From assembly GCA_022704725.1 (NCBI GenBank), contig JAKJFV010000086.1, forward strand, positions 1 to 6,744: DNA of 6,744 bases, given 5' to 3'. The notes under the pieces are model-generated. The model was not told the origin of the DNA. It did no database searches and saw nothing but the letters and a program-made list of their open reading frames with translations. Position 1 is the first letter of the stretch. Every line of letters starts with the position of its first letter. Made by a program: the position numbers and the translations under genes. Source of the DNA: Spirochaetota bacterium. GTDB taxonomy: Bacteria > Spirochaetota > Spirochaetia > Treponematales > Treponemataceae. Of this stretch, positions 1 through 5,140 are shown in pieces.

Positions 1-555
1 AATCGGGGAGTGAAAGATGTACTGATATTTGCCTGTGATAATTTGAGCGGGATTTCTTCGTCGATTCACTCTGCCTTTCCGGATGCCGAGATTCAAAAAT
101 GTATTGTACATCAGATTAGAAATTCGCTTGCTTTCGTATCGTGGGCAGAGCGCAAAGAAGTTGCAGCGGAACTCAGAGCTGTATATACAGCTCCCAATGA
201 GGAGGCAGGAAGAGAGCTGCTTGAGAAATTTATAGATTCTCCTCTTGGTAAAAAATATCCGTATATTGGAAAATCATGGATGGCAAATTGGGGAGAGCTT
301 AGTACTTTTTTCAAGTTTTCTCCTGCCCTTCGGAGAATTATGTACACAACGAATACAATCGAACGTTTTAATTGCGGCCTTCGAAAGGTTACTAAAACGA
401 AGCAGGTTTTTCCGACGGATGACTCAATAATAAAAATGCTGTATCTTGCTCAGAGGGATATTTTTAAGAAGCAACGATCACAGATGTATAAATGGGGTTC
501 TGTTATGACCGAGCTGTTGGCGTTTTATGAACAGCGATTGCTACCGTATCTGTAA
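1..555 (+). CDS. IS256-family (mutator type) transposase, C-terminal part, 5' end outside the window
   Basis: This is the catalytic C-terminal half of a DDE transposase of the IS256/mutator family, which moves its element by cutting DNA at the terminal inverted repeats. The frame is open from base 1, so the start lies upstream; the GTG at base 10 is internal. The fragment has 184 residues against about 400 for a full protein. The motif ACDNLSG (bases 31-51) carries the second catalytic Asp, with codon 37-39. CIVHQIRNS (about 100-126) is the conserved C-x2-H block of the family. TTNTIERFN (about 346-372) carries the catalytic Glu, with codon 361-363. It is followed by the family's K-x(4)-FPTDDS segment, and the protein ends in LLPYL. 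A candidate right end of the element follows 14 bp after the stop. No frameshift is seen, so the gene may be intact, but only the part inside the window can be judged. Confidence 0.93.
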   Translation, partial: NRGVKDVLIFACDNLSGISSSIHSAFPDAEIQKCIVHQIRNSLAFVSWAERKEVAAELRAVYTAPNEEAGRELLEKFIDSPLGKKYPYIGKSWMANWGELSTFFKFSPALRRIMYTTNTIERFNCGLRKVTKTKQVFPTDDSIIKMLYLAQRDIFKKQRSQMYKWGSVMTELLAFYEQRLLPYL

Positions 556-569
556 AATTGGTAAAAAAA

Positions 570-596
570 GTTTACACAAAATACTTGACATGACCC
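570..596. repeat. Probable right terminal inverted repeat of the IS256-type element
   Basis: The stretch starts GTTTACACAAAATACTTGAC and ends in CATGACCC. Read inward from the outside it begins GGGTCATGTC and ends TGTGTAAAC. This matches the general form of IS256-family ends, which have a TGTGTAAA-like inner part, and it lies just after the transposase stop as expected. The left repeat is outside the window, so the boundary at about base 596 is inferred. An 8-9 bp target duplication would begin at about 597. Confidence 0.6.
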
Positions 597-611
597 AGAT
601 AATAATAAAAT
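585..611 (+). promoter_or_regulatory. Possible outward-facing hybrid promoter at the IS end
   Basis: A perfect TTGACA hexamer (585-590) lies inside the candidate inverted repeat and points out of the element. A TAAAAT hexamer (606-611), five of six to the -10 consensus, lies in flanking DNA. The spacer is only 15 bp, shorter than the optimal 17. Outward -35 boxes in IS256-type ends are known to create hybrid promoters. Here it would transcribe toward the 3' end of the opposing HU gene. Confidence 0.3.
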
Positions 612-612
612 A

Positions 613-641
613 CTGCACTTAGCGCCGCAGACCTTTTTTTT
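613..641 (+). terminator. Weak candidate terminator between the IS end and HU
   Basis: CTGC (613-616) can pair with GCAG (627-630) across a 10-base loop. ACC and a run of eight T (634-641) follow. The stem is only 4 bp, so this is a weak intrinsic terminator for plus-strand transcripts leaving the element. It is not clearly one for HU, whose transcript runs the other way and meets a TATTTTATTATT tract on the far side of the hairpin. Confidence 0.3.
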
Positions 642-658
642 ATTACAATAAAGGACTC

Positions 659-940
659 TTACTTTCCTTTGTTTACGCGGTCTTTAAGTGCTGTTCCTGC
701 TTTAAAGCGTACATTTTTTGAAGCTGCAATTTTGATTTCTTTACCTGTTTTAGGATTTCTTCCGGTTCTTGCTGCTCTTTCTCCTACTTTAAAAGATCCA
801 AAACCAATTAAGGTAACGTCTTCACCCTTTACCATTGCCTTTGAAACATTCTCGGTAAAAGCTTTTAAGAAAGCTTCTGTATCTTTCTTAGTTAATTTTG
901 TGTCTTCTGCAATTGCATCGATCAATTCTGATTTGTTCAT
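659..940 (-). CDS. hup: HU family DNA-binding protein
   Basis: HU is a small basic histone-like protein that binds and bends DNA as a dimer in the nucleoid. This one has 93 residues, close to the usual 90-95. It begins MNKSELIDAIA with the N-terminal helices (about 3-38). It then has the GFGSF turn (46-50), the DNA-embracing arm with GRNPKTGKEI (60-69) containing the intercalating Pro63, and the closing NVRFKAGTALKDRVN (76-90). These are the diagnostic HU/IHF features. The start is supported by AGAGAGG about 6 bases upstream. It is the last gene of a minus-strand series after the 89-aa and DUF3791 genes. A 66-bp gap with a possible promoter of its own suggests at least partly independent transcription. 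Nothing essential is missing. IHF is unlikely because the N-terminus and arm are HU-like. Confidence 0.96.
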   Translation of the reverse strand: MNKSELIDAIAEDTKLTKKDTEAFLKAFTENVSKAMVKGEDVTLIGFGSFKVGERAARTGRNPKTGKEIKIAASKNVRFKAGTALKDRVNKGK

Positions 941-972
941 TGAATCCTCTCTTTAAAAAATAATAAGTTTAA

Positions 973-1001
973 ATTATTCATAGAATTCGCAATATATGCA
1001 A
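973..1001 (-). promoter_or_regulatory. Candidate promoter of the HU gene
   Basis: Reading the minus strand, TTGCAT (996-1001) and AATAAT (973-978) are separated by exactly 17 bp and lie 33 bp upstream of the HU start codon. The -10 matches five of six consensus bases, but the -35 is poor beyond TTG. The AT-rich setting raises the chance of a coincidental match. Confidence 0.35.
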
Positions 1002-1006
1002 GCCCT

Positions 1007-1276
1007 TTACTCAAATTCCTTCTTTTCCGGGGTATTTGAGCCGTTTATTAGTTCAGGACTATATGCAATATCCTCTTCTATGAGCCCGTATAAGAATAAG
1101 GCGCTTTGTCCGTATAAACCTAAACTGTCATCATCCAAACATCTTCCTGTAGGTGATGTATACATAATCTGCAATGCCTTATTTTCATTAATAGCATAAT
1201 TTTCCATCAGCAGCTTAATTATTTGAGGAATGAGAACTGTTTTTACTAAATGATGAGATTCAGGTTCTATTATCAT
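1007..1276 (-). CDS. Small protein of unknown function next to DUF3791 (YTSxTG...DDxxGLYGQSALFLYGL motif)
   Basis: This 89-residue protein matches no family I can name with certainty. It has no signal peptide or membrane segment and is probably cytosolic. The N-terminal half (10-38) looks helical, with VLIPQIIKLLMENY and NENKALQIMY. It is followed by a dense, conserved-looking motif, YTSPTGRCLDDD (39-50) and then GLYGQSALFLYGLIEED (53-69). The last 20 residues are polar and probably disordered. I have an unverified recollection of similar small proteins beside DUF3791 and DUF3990 genes. The ATG is preceded by AAGGA about 10 bases away, and an in-frame TAG (1280-1282) rules out a longer start. 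It lies 97 bp downstream of the DUF3791 gene on the same strand. A role as partner, immunity or antitoxin-like factor is a hypothesis from context. Confidence 0.75.
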   Translation of the reverse strand: MIIEPESHHLVKTVLIPQIIKLLMENYAINENKALQIMYTSPTGRCLDDDSLGLYGQSALFLYGLIEEDIAYSPELINGSNTPEKKEFE

Positions 1277-1373
1277 TCTCTACTTTTCCTTATTGCATAA
1301 CTCTCTACAAAAGTTATTTTTGCCAGTGCTTTATTTGAGCAAAAACAGACTTGATCATTTATATGTTCAAATA

Positions 1374-1565
1374 TCAGTCTTTTAACCAGCTGTCAAAATA
1401 ATCCATGAGGTATTCTTTTCCCATACCGTGCAGATCTTCATACTGCTCCTCAATATGATTCAGTAATCCTGAAGAAACAAATATTTCGTACACCTCAGAA
1501 GATTTTAAATTTGAGTATTCTGCATAATTTTCAATACAATATGTCTTAAATGAAATTGTCGACAT
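1374..1565 (-). CDS. DUF3791 domain-containing small protein
   Basis: This 63-residue protein resembles the DUF3791 family. Visible features are SFKTYCIENYAE (5-16), a central SSEVYEIFVSSGLL (22-35), then IEEQYEDLHGMGKEYL (38-53), and a C-terminal DYFDSWLKD. The whole protein is one compact, mostly helical acidic domain of normal family length. DUF3791 genes are often found in short accessory clusters, commonly beside DUF3990 genes with an ADP-ribosyltransferase-like fold. The biochemical role is not established. No DUF3990 gene is visible here. The ATG has AAGG close upstream (3 bases) and AGGA further off. The frame stays open for about 100 bp upstream with no ATG, GTG or TTG, so the start is well fixed. 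It is the first gene after the divergent control region shared with the XRE gene. Confidence 0.75.
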   Translation of the reverse strand: MSTISFKTYCIENYAEYSNLKSSEVYEIFVSSGLLNHIEEQYEDLHGMGKEYLMDYFDSWLKD

Positions 1566-1747
1566 GAGCCTTATTCCTGAAGAACTAATATAATACTTAA
1601 TAGTATCATAGAACTTTATATTAGGAAAGAAATCTAAAACTTTTATTGGATTTTGCGATTCCTGTCTTCTTTATACACATAATCAAAGTATTCCCGTATT
1701 TTCTGCATGAGACAACTCAAAATAAGTCGTCATTACAGCACATCTAC
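1566..1747. other. Intergenic leader between DUF3791 and the divergent operator region; possible gene remnant
   Basis: No intact gene is seen in these 182 bases. On the minus strand the DUF3791 frame stays open back to a TAA near 1667. Read upstream of the ATG it gives VLDFFPNIKFYDTIKYYI without a start codon. Further upstream, two short frames overlap: MTTYFELSHAENTGIL, and MQKIREYFDYVYKEDRNRKI in another frame, each ending in a stop. This could be a decayed small gene with frameshifts or simply an AT-rich leader. I do not recognise any family in it. Confidence 0.3.
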
Positions 1748-1763
1748 TGCTAATATATCAGCT
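1748..1763. promoter_or_regulatory. Operator candidate 1 (imperfect palindrome)
   Basis: TGCTAATATATCAGCT matches the perfect palindrome at 1789-1804 in 14 of 16 positions. The copies are 41 bp apart, close to four helical turns, so they face the same side of the DNA. It sits on the DUF3791 side of the divergent region and is a likely second binding site for the adjacent XRE-type repressor. Confidence 0.55.
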
Positions 1764-1780
1764 ATAACATGCAAATAATG

Positions 1781-1786
1781 TATAAT
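1781..1786 (+). promoter_or_regulatory. Candidate -10 box for the XRE regulator gene
   Basis: A perfect TATAAT ends two bases before the perfect palindrome, so transcription would start inside that operator. No good -35 hexamer is found 16-18 bp upstream. A repressor bound at 1789-1804 would block this promoter. Confidence 0.4.
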
Positions 1787-1788
1787 AA

Positions 1789-1804
1789 TGCTAATATATT
1801 AGCA
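1789..1804. promoter_or_regulatory. Operator candidate 2 (perfect 16-bp palindrome)
   Basis: TGCTAATATATTAGCA is a perfect 16-bp inverted repeat lying just after TATAAT and four bases before the ATG at 1808. Its size, symmetry and place are typical of autoregulatory sites of small dimeric HTH repressors. The related copy at 1748-1763 strengthens the call. Confidence 0.6.
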
Positions 1805-1807
1805 ATT

Positions 1808-2050
1808 ATGGTAGGCCTCAAACAAAAAACAGCTCCTCAAATTGCAAAAGACATATCCCAGCGTCTCAGAAAAATTAGAAAGAGTAAAAATATGACCCAT
1901 GAGGAAACGGCAAGCAAAGCAGACATATCCTACGCTTCATATAAACGGTTTGAGCAAAAACACGAAATTTCATTTATATCATTAATCAAAATTGCGATTG
2001 CATTAGATTCGGAAAAAGACTTTGAAGGTATGTTCTTAAAGCAGGTATAA
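1808..2050 (+). CDS. XRE/Cro-family helix-turn-helix regulator (HipB-like small repressor)
   Basis: This is a DNA-binding protein of 80 residues from the chosen start. It has a Cro/C1-type HTH: ISQRLRKIRKSKNMTHEETASKADIS (about 16-41), then a recognition helix in SYASYKRFEQ (41-50). It ends with SLIKIAIALDSEKDFEGMF (58-76), typical of short XRE proteins that often act as antitoxin-repressors of the HipB or Y4mF type. The frame also has ATGs at 1769 and 1778. I prefer 1808 because the extra 13 residues would be encoded across the TATAAT and the perfect palindrome. No start has a clear Shine-Dalgarno, so a near-leaderless message is possible. No HipA-type kinase follows. It probably represses its own promoter and the divergent DUF3791 operon through the paired palindromes. 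The kinase-like gene begins 85 bp downstream. Confidence 0.85.
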   Translation: MVGLKQKTAPQIAKDISQRLRKIRKSKNMTHEETASKADISYASYKRFEQKHEISFISLIKIAIALDSEKDFEGMFLKQV

Positions 2051-2135
2051 AAGTCTCAGGAGCAAAAGAAAACGCAGATTTCATTCAAAATAAAACAGAG
2101 GCGCTAAAGCACCTGCTATAACAAAAGAGGCACAG

Positions 2136-2942
2136 ATGACATCGTATGAAAACATGAAAAAAGTTGGAGAGGGACAGGAAGCCGATATTTTCCTGTCTCC
2201 GGAAAACAAGGTTATTAAACTTTTTAAAAGACCGGGGTTTGCAGCTAAGGCACGGGAAGAGGAAGGCCTTTTAAAAATACTGCATGATGCAGGTATACCG
2301 GTTCCTGACACTTACGGTACTCTGGAACTTGACGGAAAACCCGGATACACGATGGATTACATTGAGGGAGAAAGCCTCCTCTCTATTGTTCTTAAAAACC
2401 CTCTGCAGTCAAAAAAGTATGCGCATCAGTTTGCCCGTTTCCATGCTGATATTAACTCTGTCCCCGCACCGTCTTCTTTTAAAAAAGAAAAAGACAGTTT
2501 AGCGTGGTGCCTTGAACATTCCAATCTTGATCAGCAAACAATTGATTACGGATTAGCTCTTCTTCGCTCACTTCCGTCCTCTGAAAATCTTTGTCACGGC
2601 GACTACAACCTCGCAAATGTTATTATTACTGAAGCGGGTAAACCTGTATTCATTGACTGGGGCGGAGCTGCGAAAGGATACTTTGTTTCAGATATTGCAA
2701 ATGCGTACCTTATGCTTGTCAACGGAGCAATGCCGGAAGGTGCAGGATTTTTTCTCCGTACTTTTATTGTCTTTTTTAGAAAGGATTTTGCCCGTAAATA
2801 TATCAGGTACTATAAAAAAATAAAATCTTTCACAAATAAAGAGTTCAATGACTGGCTCCTTATCCGTTCAATGGCAAGGCTTGCCTACTGTAATGATGAC
2901 GAAAAACCGTGGCTCACTAATTACATTAAAAAACACACTTAG
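2136..2942 (+). CDS. Aminoglycoside phosphotransferase (APH)-fold kinase
   Basis: This 268-residue protein is an APH/choline-kinase-fold phosphotransferase, which uses ATP to phosphorylate a small molecule or possibly a protein. The N-lobe has a Gly-rich start GEGQEADIF (11-19), the likely ATP-binding Lys28 in VIKLFKR, an EEE patch (41-43) and a hinge-like MDYIEGESL (73-81). The C-lobe has the Brenner motif LCHGDYNLANVI (152-163) with catalytic Asp156 and Asn161. FIDWGGAAKG (172-181) follows, with the metal-binding Asp174. All key residues are present, so it is probably active. The substrate cannot be read; similarity to the fold does not mean antibiotic resistance, and a metabolite kinase is as likely. 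AGAGG lies 6-7 bases before the ATG. It may be read through from the XRE gene 85 bp upstream or have its own promoter. Confidence 0.88.
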   Translation: MTSYENMKKVGEGQEADIFLSPENKVIKLFKRPGFAAKAREEEGLLKILHDAGIPVPDTYGTLELDGKPGYTMDYIEGESLLSIVLKNPLQSKKYAHQFARFHADINSVPAPSSFKKEKDSLAWCLEHSNLDQQTIDYGLALLRSLPSSENLCHGDYNLANVIITEAGKPVFIDWGGAAKGYFVSDIANAYLMLVNGAMPEGAGFFLRTFIVFFRKDFARKYIRYYKKIKSFTNKEFNDWLLIRSMARLAYCNDDEKPWLTNYIKKHT

Positions 2943-2958
2943 ATTTTTGACAGAAGCC

Positions 2959-2990
2959 GGCCGAATATTACTCATAAGGAAATATCGGTC
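2959..2990. other. Stem-loop after the kinase gene, without a U tract
   Basis: GGCCG-(A)-ATATT (2959-2969) pairs with AATATCGGTC (2981-2990). This gives 10 bp, including one G-T pair and one bulged A, around an 11-base loop. No T-run follows on either strand, so it is not a standard intrinsic terminator. It may cap the 3' end of the kinase transcript. Confidence 0.35.
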
Positions 2991-3075
2991 TGTAAGAAAA
3001 ACCAGGTACATCTTTTTACCTTCGTAACTGTTATATTCTTATAGAGTTAAATTAATTACTATAGGCGGAATTACC

Positions 3076-3834
3076 ATGTATGCAGTTATAACAGGAGCAA
3101 GCGGCGGGTTTGGAAGGGAATTTGCTGTTCAGCTGGCAAAAAGAGGCTATGATCTTTGTATTTGTGCAAGAAATACAGCAAAACTTCAGAATCTTAAAAA
3201 AGAATTGGAACAAACCTATTCAATCCATACTGATATTTTTACCGCAGATCTTTCAAAGGAAGAAGACGCCAATGCCTTGTATGAGTTTACTAAACAGCGT
3301 AAGGTCGACATTCTTATAAATAACGCAGGTCTTGCCTGCGGCGGAAATCCGTCAGATAGTAATCTCAATGAAGAAATGGACATGCTCTGTGTCAATGTTC
3401 GCGCGGTCCACTACTTAACACGAAAGTATTTAGACGATATGATTACTAACAACAGCGGCCGCATACTGAACGTATCGAGTTTATCGGCATGGCTTCCCAC
3501 TCCCTTTTTGAGCGCCTATGCAGCAGGCAAAGCCTATGTCCTGCATTTTTCAGAAGGTCTTAATTATGAACTAAAAAAAATTAAAAGCAGCGTTCGTGTT
3601 TCTGTTGTGACTCCGGGGTTTTTTAATACAGGAATTGCAGACGGAAAGGGAAACATTCAGGCACAAAAACGATCACTGGAAAAATATACAGCACAGGTTG
3701 TAGAAAAGTTCCTAAAGGGAAAGGAAGTTATCAATTTAGGTAAAGACAGACAAATTACCGTATTGCAGTACTTTACCCATCGATCAATAGCTAAGCATAT
3801 TATGTTCCGTTCTCTTATGAAGGGAATACAATAA
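3076..3834 (+). CDS. Short-chain dehydrogenase/reductase (classical SDR)
   Basis: This 252-residue NAD(P)(H)-dependent oxidoreductase has a Rossmann fold. The cofactor site is TGASGGFG (6-13). Arg32 after strand 2 (CARN) suggests NADP(H), and Asp58 (ADLS) fits the adenine pocket. NNAG (82-85) follows. The classical tetrad is complete: Asn107, Ser135 (in NVSSLSAW), and Tyr148 with Lys152 (YAAGK). VTPGFFNT (178-185) closes the cofactor site. The usual TGxxxGIG has Phe in place of Ile. The C-terminal 60 residues are basic, with HRSIAKHIMFRSLMKG. Length is normal. The substrate is unknown; sequences of this DltE/YqjQ-like type act on varied carbonyls. AGGCGGA lies 6 bases before the ATG. It is the first of five tightly spaced plus-strand genes. 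Confidence 0.92.
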   Translation: MYAVITGASGGFGREFAVQLAKRGYDLCICARNTAKLQNLKKELEQTYSIHTDIFTADLSKEEDANALYEFTKQRKVDILINNAGLACGGNPSDSNLNEEMDMLCVNVRAVHYLTRKYLDDMITNNSGRILNVSSLSAWLPTPFLSAYAAGKAYVLHFSEGLNYELKKIKSSVRVSVVTPGFFNTGIADGKGNIQAQKRSLEKYTAQVVEKFLKGKEVINLGKDRQITVLQYFTHRSIAKHIMFRSLMKGIQ

Positions 3835-3858
3835 ATCTTTGTAATTATCAGGAGAAAT

Positions 3859-4404
3859 ATGAAAAAATATGGACCTTTTTTGTTCGCCGGAATTCTCATG
3901 TTCTCAGCCTGTTCTATACACCCCATACCTGCAGACAAGGTAATTACCGAAGAACTCGCTGTCCGGGAAAAAGCGTATCAGACCGCTCTTTTATATCTGG
4001 AAGCCGACACAGAATACGCATGGGGAGGGCAGGATCCTTTAAGAACTATACAGCTTGACTGCTCAGGCCTTGTTGTTATGTGTTATACATATGCAGTTGA
4101 GGATTCAATATTCTCTCTTCCTTTTTACGATGCCGCTTCATATGACTTATACCTTAAGTATTCAACCCCGACCGATGACCCGGTTCGCGGAGATGTAATT
4201 TTCATGGGAGATACAGAAACTTCGACGGTTAATCATGTTGCTGTATTTGAAAAAGAAGAAAACAATATCATATATTTTATAGATTCTACCCGCAGAGATC
4301 TTGACGGAGACGGCATCTACGAAGTAGACGGTGTAACACGCAGATCGTATCACAAAGACAGATCTCCAATTATTGGTTTTGGTCTAATCAATCTTGTTAA
4401 ATAG
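3859..4404 (+). CDS. NlpC/P60-family cell-wall peptidase, predicted lipoprotein
   Basis: This is a 181-residue predicted envelope hydrolase. The N-terminus is a lipoprotein signal: MKKYG, a hydrophobic stretch (6-15) and the lipobox MFSAC, giving lipid-modified Cys18. The mature part carries an NlpC/P60 domain: YAWGGQDPL (53-61), DCSGLV with nucleophile Cys68, RGDVIF (110-115), HVAVF with His126, and IIYFIDSTRR (137-146), where Asp142 may be the third catalytic residue. Such enzymes usually cut gamma-D-Glu-diaminoacyl bonds in peptidoglycan. Right after the catalytic region is DLDGDGIYEVDG (147-158), an EF-hand-like Asp-rich loop that may bind calcium or may be a fold-specific turn. AGGAG lies 5 bases before the ATG, 24 bp after the dehydrogenase, so the two are co-transcribed. 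Confidence 0.9.
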   Translation: MKKYGPFLFAGILMFSACSIHPIPADKVITEELAVREKAYQTALLYLEADTEYAWGGQDPLRTIQLDCSGLVVMCYTYAVEDSIFSLPFYDAASYDLYLKYSTPTDDPVRGDVIFMGDTETSTVNHVAVFEKEENNIIYFIDSTRRDLDGDGIYEVDGVTRRSYHKDRSPIIGFGLINLVK

Positions 4405-4478
4405 GGCTCCATTTCAATTTATTTTTCTGCTTGCCCTAATTTCTTTCACGCAGTATACTTTTAATCAAGGAGAACACA

Positions 4479-4676
4479 ATGGTTTTAGTAGACAAATTTC
4501 AAACAAGACAGGAAGCTTTCGATTTAATAAATATGCTTGAAGAAAACAATATTACCTATATCCAAAAATCTGAACAACAGGCAGGAATGCCTCAATCGTA
4601 CATCGATCCTTATGGTGTAAAAGTTTATGTTAGTGAAGAAGACTTCGAAAAAGTTAATGCTTTGATTAAGCAATAG
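4479..4676 (+). CDS. DUF2007-type small protein (putative signal-transducing)
   Basis: This 65-residue protein has the layout of DUF2007 proteins, called putative prokaryotic signal-transducing proteins: a ferredoxin-like fold similar to GlnB-like small domains. It starts MVLVDKFQTRQEAFDLINMLEE (strand and helix, 1-22), followed by NNITYIQK (23-30). After a loop with QQAGMPQSYIDPYG come VKVYVSEEDFEKVNALIK (47-64), the typical closing strand and helix. The molecular role of the family is not established. The protein is soluble, with no signal peptide. AAGGAG lies about 6 bases before the ATG. It sits 74 bp after the lipoprotein gene and 38 bp before the VOC gene, probably in the same operon. 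Confidence 0.75.
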   Translation: MVLVDKFQTRQEAFDLINMLEENNITYIQKSEQQAGMPQSYIDPYGVKVYVSEEDFEKVNALIKQ

Positions 4677-4714
4677 GTATTTAAAATAACTTAAAAGAAA
4701 TAATTGAGGATCTC

Positions 4715-5137
4715 ATGAAAACAACTCCTGTATTAAATTTTAACGGCTCTTGCGCACAAGCAATCAAATTTTATGAAAAAGCGTTCAACACAAAACCGGA
4801 CTTTGTAATGCATTATTCAGATGCGGATCCTTCCGATTGGTCACAGCCGCTCACAGATGCACAGAAAAACAATGTATACCACGCAGAAATGAACATTGCA
4901 GGCCAGCGGTTCATGATGTCGGACAACATTACTTTCGATATTGTGTACGGTAATAATTTTTTTGTTGTTATTACTGTCGACACAAAAGAAGAAGTACAAA
5001 AGATGTACGACGCAATGAAAGAAGGCAGCAGCATTTTAGTTCCCCTTCACAGCACAACCTACAGCTCCGGAACCTTCAATCTCATCGACAAATTCGGCGT
5101 GCGCTGGGCAGTAATGACTGAACAGACACAGAGGTAA
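4715..5137 (+). CDS. VOC-superfamily protein, PhnB-like (glyoxalase/bleomycin-resistance fold)
   Basis: This 140-residue protein is of the vicinal-oxygen-chelate fold, PhnB-like group. It opens with TPVLNFNGSCAQAIKFYEKAF (4-24), the usual first strand with the 'A..FY..AF' helix. The central NVYHAEMNIAGQRFMMSDN (53-71) carries His56 and Glu58 in the HAEM pattern typical of the group. It ends with FNLIDKFGVRWAVM (121-134), the family's 'D.FG..W.' signature. Members form dimers; some are metal-dependent enzymes, others have unknown substrates. Names such as '3-demethylubiquinone methyltransferase' given to this group are unreliable. GAGG lies 6 bases before the ATG. The stop is 3 bp from the next start, so it is translationally coupled with the GNAT gene. 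Confidence 0.87.
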   Translation: MKTTPVLNFNGSCAQAIKFYEKAFNTKPDFVMHYSDADPSDWSQPLTDAQKNNVYHAEMNIAGQRFMMSDNITFDIVYGNNFFVVITVDTKEEVQKMYDAMKEGSSILVPLHSTTYSSGTFNLIDKFGVRWAVMTEQTQR

Positions 5138-5140
5138 CCC

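Noticed and set aside
669..956. Plus-strand open frame of 95 codons over the HU gene
   Set aside because: It is the antisense shadow of HU, which has full family motifs and a good ribosome binding site on the other strand.
996..1199. Plus-strand open frame of 67 codons
   Set aside because: It lies opposite the 89-aa minus-strand gene and has no ribosome binding site or protein-like motif.
2026..2121. Open stretch in another frame overlapping the end of the XRE gene (VLKAGIKVSGAKENADFI...)
   Set aside because: It looks coherent, but it has no start codon, is under 35 codons and matches no family, so chance is the simplest explanation.
2081..2311. Minus-strand open frame over the start of the kinase gene
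   Set aside because: It is opposite the conserved N-lobe of the kinase and has no supporting signals.
2947..2975. TTGACA (2947-2952) as the -35 of the SDR operon promoter
   Set aside because: No acceptable -10 hexamer occurs 15-19 bp downstream, and the region is taken up by a stem-loop.
3657..3938. Minus-strand open frame of 93 codons across the SDR/NlpC junction
   Set aside because: It overlaps two well-supported plus-strand genes and translates to a low-quality hydrophobic and Cys-rich product.
4403..4437. AGGGC/GCCCT inverted pair after the NlpC gene as a terminator
   Set aside because: It is a 5-bp stem with a 25-base loop and no T-run, so not a credible terminator; the next gene probably continues the operon.
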